A DNA stretch of 64,000 nt, taken from contig NZ_JAPNKA010000001.1 of assembly GCF_026626635.1 (NCBI RefSeq), positions 11,020,501 through 11,084,500 of the forward strand, in the 5' to 3' direction. The DNA comes from Archangium lansingense (GTDB lineage: Bacteria; Myxococcota; Myxococcia; Myxococcales; Myxococcaceae). The notes under the pieces were generated by a model, which saw nothing but the letters and a program-made list of their open reading frames with translations, made no database searches and was not told where the DNA came from. Positions 59,386 through 64,000 of the stretch are shown here, piece after piece; position 1 is the stretch's first letter, and each line of letters begins with the position of its first letter. Position numbers and translations under genes: made by a program.

Positions 59386-61746
59386 CTACAGCACCTCCAC
59401 CGTCCCCTGCCCGCCGTTGACCCTCACCCGGTCGCCCGTGCGCAGCCGCATCGTCGCGTTTCCACAGCCGACCACGGCGGGGATGCCCAGCTCGCGCGCG
59501 ACAATCGCGGCATGCGACAGCGGCGCCCCGATGTCGGTGACGACCGCGGCCGCTCGGGGGAACAGCGGCGTCCAGCCGACGTTGGTCACACTCGTCACCA
59601 AAATCTCACCCGCCTGCAGCTGCCCGCCCTCGTCGGCCGAGAGCAGCACCCGCGCCCGCCCCTCGACGACCCCCGCCGCTCCGGGGAAGCCGGTGATGGA
59701 ATCGCTGGCGGGCGCGCCGTCACCACGCGCGTCGAACCTGTCGCTGCGCCGCCGCGGATCCGCCGCCCAGTGGAATGGATCGAAGCGCCCGCGGATCAGC
59801 GCCGGATAGGGCGGTAACGCACGATAGCGGGCATGGGTCTCACGTCGCGCCGGGATGAAGGCGAGCGACGCGTCATCCCCTCCCAGGACGGAGAGAATCT
59901 CTTCAATCGACAGGAAGAAGAGGGCCTCGCCCTGACCGGTGAGGGCACCGGCACGTTGAACGAACATCCGCAGCGGCCAGAACACGCGGACCACCTCCGA
60001 ACGCCCCGCCTCACGGGCGTGGGCCGCCACCGCAGCCCGGTCGAGCCGGCGCCGGATCGCGGCGGCCTTGCGCGGGTAGCGTTGCCGGAAGCGCTCCCAC
60101 GCCGCGGCATGTGCTTCCTTCTGACGCGCGAGCAGCGTGTTCACATCCACCGGTGCATCACGCAAGCCGGCGAGCTGCCGATCGATCCACTCCGATTCCT
60201 CCGCCGGCCTCGGAATGGACACCTCGAACTCATGCGGGCTGCGGTGGCCATATCGCTGAGCATAGGTCTCGCGATCGATCTCCCCGCGAGCCAGCTGCGT
60301 GAGACCCAGCAGGGGCCCGAGGCTCTCGAGCCGGCTCGCTCCCGCGCTCATCCCCGAGAGCAGTGCGTTGGTATCGGCATCACCCACCAGCCCGCTCAGC
60401 TCTCGCCGAAGTGCGACCGAGGGGTTTCCCTCCTTTCGAGCGCAGACCTCCAGCATGTGACAGCACTCGTGGAAGAACGGCTCCAGCTCGGCCTTCCACA
60501 GCTGGCTCAACTCCGCCGCGCTGGACGTAGCCTGGATCCGGGCTCGCAGCGCCTCGCAGCGCGCCGGTGCCGTCTCGAGGAACGCGGGCACCCGTTTCTC
60601 ATTGGCGCGCAACCGGCTCTTGAGGCGCAGCACCGCCGGCAGCAACGCCCGCAGTACGCTCCAGCGTGAGAGCGGAATCAGGGGAATCTCCAGCTCGTCC
60701 GGGAGCTTCCCGAAGGCTTCCTGGCTCGATTCGGCGAGCCGCTTCCGGCTGAAGCCGAACGCCGCGCCAATCGTCGAGGTCAGGCTCAGGTTCATGTAGA
60801 AGCGCCCGCCGATGTTGCCAATCGGCTGGTAGCCGCAGAGGTACAGGAGCGGCAGCGTCTGGCGAATGAAGATCCCAACGAGCGACCAGGTGCAGGGCGT
60901 CATCACATCGGGCACGGCCTCACCGAGGTTCGTGCTCGTCCACAGGTAATCGCCCGTCAGGCTGTCGTTCCACTCGCCCGTCGCTGGGTCGTGGCCGCGC
61001 AAGGTGGTGATGGGCCGCGCCTGCAGCACGGCGAGCCTGCCCTCCGCGATGGCCCACTCGATGTCCTGGGGCGCGCCGAGCTCCCGCTCGAGCTGTGCGG
61101 AGAGCCGGTACAGTTGCCTCGCGTAGCGGCGCAGCTCCTCGGGGCCTGCATAGACGCCTCGCGGTCTGCTCAGCGTGAAGGACGGTGCGTTCGTGTCGCC
61201 AGCGACCAGTCGCTCGCCCAGGCCACGCACATAGTTGCCGACCATCGCCAGGTGGCTGCCCGTCACCGGGTCCGCGGTGAACAGCACCCCCGCGAATTCG
61301 GCTCGCACGAGCACCTGGACCACGACGGCGACCTCGTGGGCGGACTCGAGTCCTTGTGCCTGGCTGTAGGCCGCCACCCGGCCCGCGTGACGCGAGCGGC
61401 GGACGGACTCGATCGCGGACCGCACGGCGCTGTCCTCGCGCACCTCGAGCACGGTCTCGAACTCGCCTGCGAACGAGGCTCGCGCGGAGTCCTCGCTCAG
61501 GGCCGACGAGCGGACCGCGAACGAGCGCTCTGGCTGACCCGCTCGCAGCCGGGCCAGCGCCGCACGAACCTGCTCCCACTCCGAGGGCCGGAGCGTGTCT
61601 CCCTCGAACGCGCTGGCCAGCACGATGAAGCCGTCCGGTACCGGATGGCCGCCCTGCTGGAGCCGGGCGAGCGTCCGGCCCTTGCCACCCGCCAGTGAAG
61701 ACTGCTCGGCCGTGAGTTCCCGAAAGAAGCAGACCGTTGTCGTCAT
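59386..61746 (-). CDS. PEP-synthase/rifampin-phosphotransferase-like enzyme
   Basis: A 786-residue three-domain protein. The first 320 residues are an ATP-grasp PPDK-N domain (SLAGGKGRTLARLQQGG, RSFAVRSSALSEDSARASFAGEFET, GVLFTADPVTG, DIEWAIAEGRLAVLQARPITT). The middle 350 residues are helical. The C-terminus is the swivelling His domain: TDIGAPLSHAAIVARELGIPAVVG, with catalytic His745. The lack of the PEP-binding barrel and the length of about 790 fit rifampin phosphotransferase-type enzymes, which phosphorylate a small molecule with ATP, better than true PEP synthase. The gene diverges from a MarR/GbsR regulator across 75 A+T-rich bases. The drug or metabolite is unknown. Confidence 0.85.
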   Translation of the reverse strand: MTTTVCFFRELTAEQSSLAGGKGRTLARLQQGGHPVPDGFIVLASAFEGDTLRPSEWEQVRAALARLRAGQPERSFAVRSSALSEDSARASFAGEFETVLEVREDSAVRSAIESVRRSRHAGRVAAYSQAQGLESAHEVAVVVQVLVRAEFAGVLFTADPVTGSHLAMVGNYVRGLGERLVAGDTNAPSFTLSRPRGVYAGPEELRRYARQLYRLSAQLERELGAPQDIEWAIAEGRLAVLQARPITTLRGHDPATGEWNDSLTGDYLWTSTNLGEAVPDVMTPCTWSLVGIFIRQTLPLLYLCGYQPIGNIGGRFYMNLSLTSTIGAAFGFSRKRLAESSQEAFGKLPDELEIPLIPLSRWSVLRALLPAVLRLKSRLRANEKRVPAFLETAPARCEALRARIQATSSAAELSQLWKAELEPFFHECCHMLEVCARKEGNPSVALRRELSGLVGDADTNALLSGMSAGASRLESLGPLLGLTQLARGEIDRETYAQRYGHRSPHEFEVSIPRPAEESEWIDRQLAGLRDAPVDVNTLLARQKEAHAAAWERFRQRYPRKAAAIRRRLDRAAVAAHAREAGRSEVVRVFWPLRMFVQRAGALTGQGEALFFLSIEEILSVLGGDDASLAFIPARRETHARYRALPPYPALIRGRFDPFHWAADPRRRSDRFDARGDGAPASDSITGFPGAAGVVEGRARVLLSADEGGQLQAGEILVTSVTNVGWTPLFPRAAAVVTDIGAPLSHAAIVARELGIPAVVGCGNATMRLRTGDRVRVNGGQGTVEVL

Positions 61747-61821
61747 GGCCTATTCGTATACTTGTTTTATAAATTCGTAAATGTTCGAAAGAATGTTGGC
61801 CCGTGCTAGCCTCGGAGGGAC
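61747..61821. promoter_or_regulatory. A+T-rich divergent promoter/operator region
   Basis: This 75-base gap is the most A+T-rich stretch nearby. ATTCGTA occurs twice on the same strand, at 61752-61758 and 61773-61779, starting 21 bp apart (two helix turns), and a TTCGAA palindrome follows near 61784. The regulator at 61822 may bind here and control both divergent genes. Confidence 0.5.
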
Positions 61822-62337
61822 ATGGCGAAGGAATCGAAGAAGACGCGGAAGGCAGACCGCGCAGAGCGTGACGAGGTGGCGGTGGGACGGTTCGTCGAGC
61901 GCTTCGCCCTGATCATGTCGGACTCAGGATTCCCGCGGATGCCCGCCCGGGTCTTCGTGGGCCTCCTCATCGCCGACGAGGGCCGGAGCACCGCGGCCGA
62001 GCTCGCCGCCATGCTCCACGTCAGCCCCGCCGCCATCTCCATCGCCGTTCGGTACTTGATGCAGCTCGGGCTGGTGTCTCGCGAGCGCGAGCCGGGCGAG
62101 CGCCGGGACCATTACAGGGTGCACAACGACATGTGGTACGAGTCGCTCACCCGGCGCGACGAGACACTCGTTCGCTGGGAGCAGGGACTCGAGGAAGGAA
62201 TCGCCGCGCTCGGAGTGGACTCTCCCGCGGGAGCCCGGCTCGACGAGACACGCCGCTTCTTCGAGTTCGTCCGCGGCGAGTTCCCGCATCTGCTGCGCAA
62301 GTGGAAGGAGATCCGCGCGGCAGGCCGCAAGAGCTAG
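61822..62337 (+). CDS. MarR/GbsR-like winged-helix transcriptional regulator
   Basis: A 171-residue regulator. The N-terminus (MAKESKKTRKADRAERDEVA) is basic; a helix VGRFVERFALIMSDSGFPRMPARVFVGLLIADEG leads into the winged helix STAAELAAMLHVSPAAISIAVRYLMQLGLVSREREPGERRDHYRV, and a C-terminal helix pair follows for dimerisation. This is the layout of the GbsR group of MarR-like proteins. A GGAGG site precedes ATG 61822. It diverges from the RPH-like enzyme gene and most likely represses it until a ligand binds. Confidence 0.88.
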   Translation: MAKESKKTRKADRAERDEVAVGRFVERFALIMSDSGFPRMPARVFVGLLIADEGRSTAAELAAMLHVSPAAISIAVRYLMQLGLVSREREPGERRDHYRVHNDMWYESLTRRDETLVRWEQGLEEGIAALGVDSPAGARLDETRRFFEFVRGEFPHLLRKWKEIRAAGRKS

Positions 62338-62370
62338 GGCCACCGCCACGGGTTCAACCCAGGAATCGAG

Positions 62371-62407
62371 ATACCCTCACCCCGTCCCTCTCCCGGAGGG
62401 CGAGGGG
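62371..62407. repeat. Dispersed palindromic repeat, copy 3
   Basis: ATACCCTCACCCCGTCCC then TCTCCCGGAGGGCGAGGGG. It matches the copy at 41899-41935 in 34 of 37 or so positions. It lies between the MarR-like gene and the partial sensor gene. Confidence 0.7.
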
Positions 62408-62456
62408 ATATTGGGGAGGACAGAGCTTCACTCCAGGTGAGTTAGACTCGGACTCG

Positions 62457-64000
62457 ATGTCTACAGTGAATCTGAGTTCTCCCGCCCACAAGCTCCTCGG
62501 AGCTGCTCTCCTCGCAGTGCTTTGGTGTACCGGAGCCGTGCTCCTGGCCCTGTCGCAGCCCTGGATGGGCCTGACGCTCGAGGCCGATCTCCAGGCTGGC
62601 ACGGTGACCGTCGTCCACGGAGAGGGTCCTTCTTCCCAGCTTCCCGTCCCCGCCAGGCTCCTCGCCATCAGCGCCCCGGAGCATCCGCGCGTCGTGATCT
62701 CCGCGACGGCACTCGTCGAGGATCCGGATCTCTTCCAGACCTACGAGCAGCTGGACGGCTTTCTCGCGGAGCAGAGCCGTCTGGCCCGGATACTCGCGAC
62801 GGGCTCGGTGCGGCTGGAGGTCATCGGACAGGAGGGTGAGCCTCGCTCGTTCACCCTCTCCCCCGAAGCGCGGAGACCCCTCCGAAGCCTGCCACCTGTC
62901 TTCTGGTTCCAGCTCTTCGCCGGGAGCGCGGGCTTCCTGATCGGCGCCTGGGTCTTCGTGCTCCGCTCGCGAGACGTGGCGGTCCGCATGTTCGGCGTGA
63001 TGAGCATGATGTTTCCGCTCTTCACCGTGACCGCCGCCGTCTACAGCACGCGAGAGCTGGCGCTCGACGGTGGGCTGATCCGCACGCTCTCCGCGCTGAA
63101 TCAGACGGGTGCCTCCCTCTTCGGTAACGGCCTGGTCGCGCTGTTCCTCTCCTATCCCCGGCAGCTCGTCCGGCCGCGCTGGCTCTGGGCAGTGCCAGCC
63201 GTCTTCGTCACCTGGCTGCTCGCCAACCTCTTCCGACTCACGCCAGATCAGGAATGGGGGGCGCAGCTCCCGATTCTCTCCGAGATGCTGCTCGCCCTCG
63301 GGTGCGCTGTGGTGCAGTGGCGAGTCACCCGAGGTGACCCGCGCGCGCAGGCCTCGCTGCAGTGGTTCGGCCTCTCCATCCTGGTGGGAGCGAGCCTCTT
63401 CGTCTTCACCCGCGTGGGCTCGACCCTGCTGGGCGGCATTCCCCCCATTGCCCAGGGATACTCCTTCGGGTTCTTCCTCCTGATGGACGTGGGCCTGGCG
63501 CTCGGGCTGCGCCGCTTCCGCCTCTTCGAGCTCGACGAGTGGGCCTACCGCATCCTGTTCTGGGTGGGCGGCGCCCTTGCACTCCTCCTGTTGGACGCCG
63601 CGCTCGCGGTCCTGCTCCAGCTCGAGGCGTCCTCTTCGCTGGGGCTGGCGGTGTTGCTATGCGGGCTCGGATACTTGCCGCTGCGCAACTGGCTCTGGTC
63701 CCGCCTGGTGTCGCGCAGGCAGCTCAGTGATCAGCAGCTCTTCCAGGCCCTGCTCGAGGTGGCCTTCGCGCCGGCCGGAGAGCAGCGCGCGGAGCGGTGG
63801 AAGGCCCTGGTGCGGCGACTCTTCGATCCACTCACCCTCGAGCCCGTGGCCGACGAGGTGCGCCAGGTCCAGCTCCAACAGGATGGTCTCGAGCTGCTGC
63901 TGCCGCCATCGGCTTCAGCGCCCGCGCTGCGCGCCGCCTATCCCTTCAAGGGACGCACCCTCTTTGGCCCGCAGCATCTCCGGTTGGGAGAGTACCTGGT
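62457..64000 (+). CDS. Multi-TM sensor protein, probably a histidine kinase (cut by window end)
   Basis: An open frame from ATG 62457 that runs off the right end after about 514 codons. It opens with a membrane segment (LLGAALLAVLWCTGAVLLAL), then a periplasmic beta domain of about 120 residues, then about seven more membrane segments starting FWFQLFAGSAGFLIGAWVFVL and including ALNQTGASLFGNGLVALFLSYP. After the last segment there is a linker SRLVSRRQLSDQQLFQALLEVAFAP into a GAF-like region. The layout resembles ComP-like 7TM histidine kinases of myxobacteria. The kinase domain, if present, is beyond the window. Confidence 0.7.
   Translation, partial: MSTVNLSSPAHKLLGAALLAVLWCTGAVLLALSQPWMGLTLEADLQAGTVTVVHGEGPSSQLPVPARLLAISAPEHPRVVISATALVEDPDLFQTYEQLDGFLAEQSRLARILATGSVRLEVIGQEGEPRSFTLSPEARRPLRSLPPVFWFQLFAGSAGFLIGAWVFVLRSRDVAVRMFGVMSMMFPLFTVTAAVYSTRELALDGGLIRTLSALNQTGASLFGNGLVALFLSYPRQLVRPRWLWAVPAVFVTWLLANLFRLTPDQEWGAQLPILSEMLLALGCAVVQWRVTRGDPRAQASLQWFGLSILVGASLFVFTRVGSTLLGGIPPIAQGYSFGFFLLMDVGLALGLRRFRLFELDEWAYRILFWVGGALALLLLDAALAVLLQLEASSSLGLAVLLCGLGYLPLRNWLWSRLVSRRQLSDQQLFQALLEVAFAPAGEQRAERWKALVRRLFDPLTLEPVADEVRQVQLQQDGLELLLPPSASAPALRAAYPFKGRTLFGPQHLRLGEYL

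Noticed and set aside
1..64000. CRISPR arrays, rRNA genes or prophage structural gene blocks
   Set aside because: I saw no regularly spaced repeat-spacer series, no rRNA-like stretches and no capsid, tail or terminase genes anywhere in the window.

Overview
The window looks like high-GC chromosomal DNA from a myxobacterium of the Cystobacterineae type (Archangium, Cystobacter, Stigmatella and relatives). I infer this from the G+C-rich third positions, the many secreted lipoproteins with lineage-typical domain mixes (HYDIN-like repeats, astacin with FG-GAP and ricin repeats, HEAT and C-type lectin pairs), a Ser/Thr kinase, a TIGR02265-type protein, an orphan Imm52-like gene and GTG/TTG starts with GGAGG-type ribosome sites. 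The genus is not proven.

Layout. 1-1300: a short IS66-family element with both terminal repeats, tnpA and tnpB, but no tnpC. 1315-6502: accessory DNA ending in a small integrative element (XRE repressor, RepA-like helicase, AlpA-type excisionase, second XRE protein, tyrosine integrase) whose integrase runs into a tRNA-Arg gene. 6723-10695: a tightly coupled minus-strand operon of ECF-like sigma factor, zinc-finger anti-sigma/DUF4384-like protein, secreted caspase-like protease with a barrel-like C-terminus, and a lipoprotein; a metzincin lipoprotein gene diverges from it. 12128-19552: a DUF418 membrane protein, then a minus-strand run of lectin lipoprotein, HEAT/vitellogenin-like protein and serine hydrolase. 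19553-23846: a promoter, a 34-codon leader peptide and two hairpins ahead of an EF-G paralogue, then a KAS III enzyme and a zinc-ribbon protein.

23902-33998: a GT39-type membrane glycosyltransferase, a beta-helix lipoprotein, a TIGR02265 protein, an imm52 gene broken at a G8 tract and flanked by 38-39 bp direct repeats, an SF1 helicase, two tandem trypsin-like lipoproteins, a 57-residue protein and an alpha/beta hydrolase. 34189-48635: a large HYDIN-like lipoprotein, Ser/Thr kinase, Uma2 nuclease-like protein, metallophosphatase, beta-lactamase-fold hydrolase, a ttcA-terB-phnD-like operon, RNase D and an M1 aminopeptidase. 48699-64000: an astacin/FG-GAP/ricin protease, a Cys-rich helical protein, GNAT, DUF2339, DHA2 exporter, Nudix, M32 carboxypeptidase, small unknowns, an RPH/PEP-synthase-like phosphotransferase divergent from a MarR/GbsR regulator, and the start of a multi-TM sensor protein cut by the window end.

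Most promising for follow-up: the sigma/anti-sigma/caspase-barrel operon, the structured leader with near-leaderless uORF before the EF-G paralogue, the compact satellite-like integrative element, and the repeat-flanked orphan immunity gene. All family names come from reading the translations; no database search was run.
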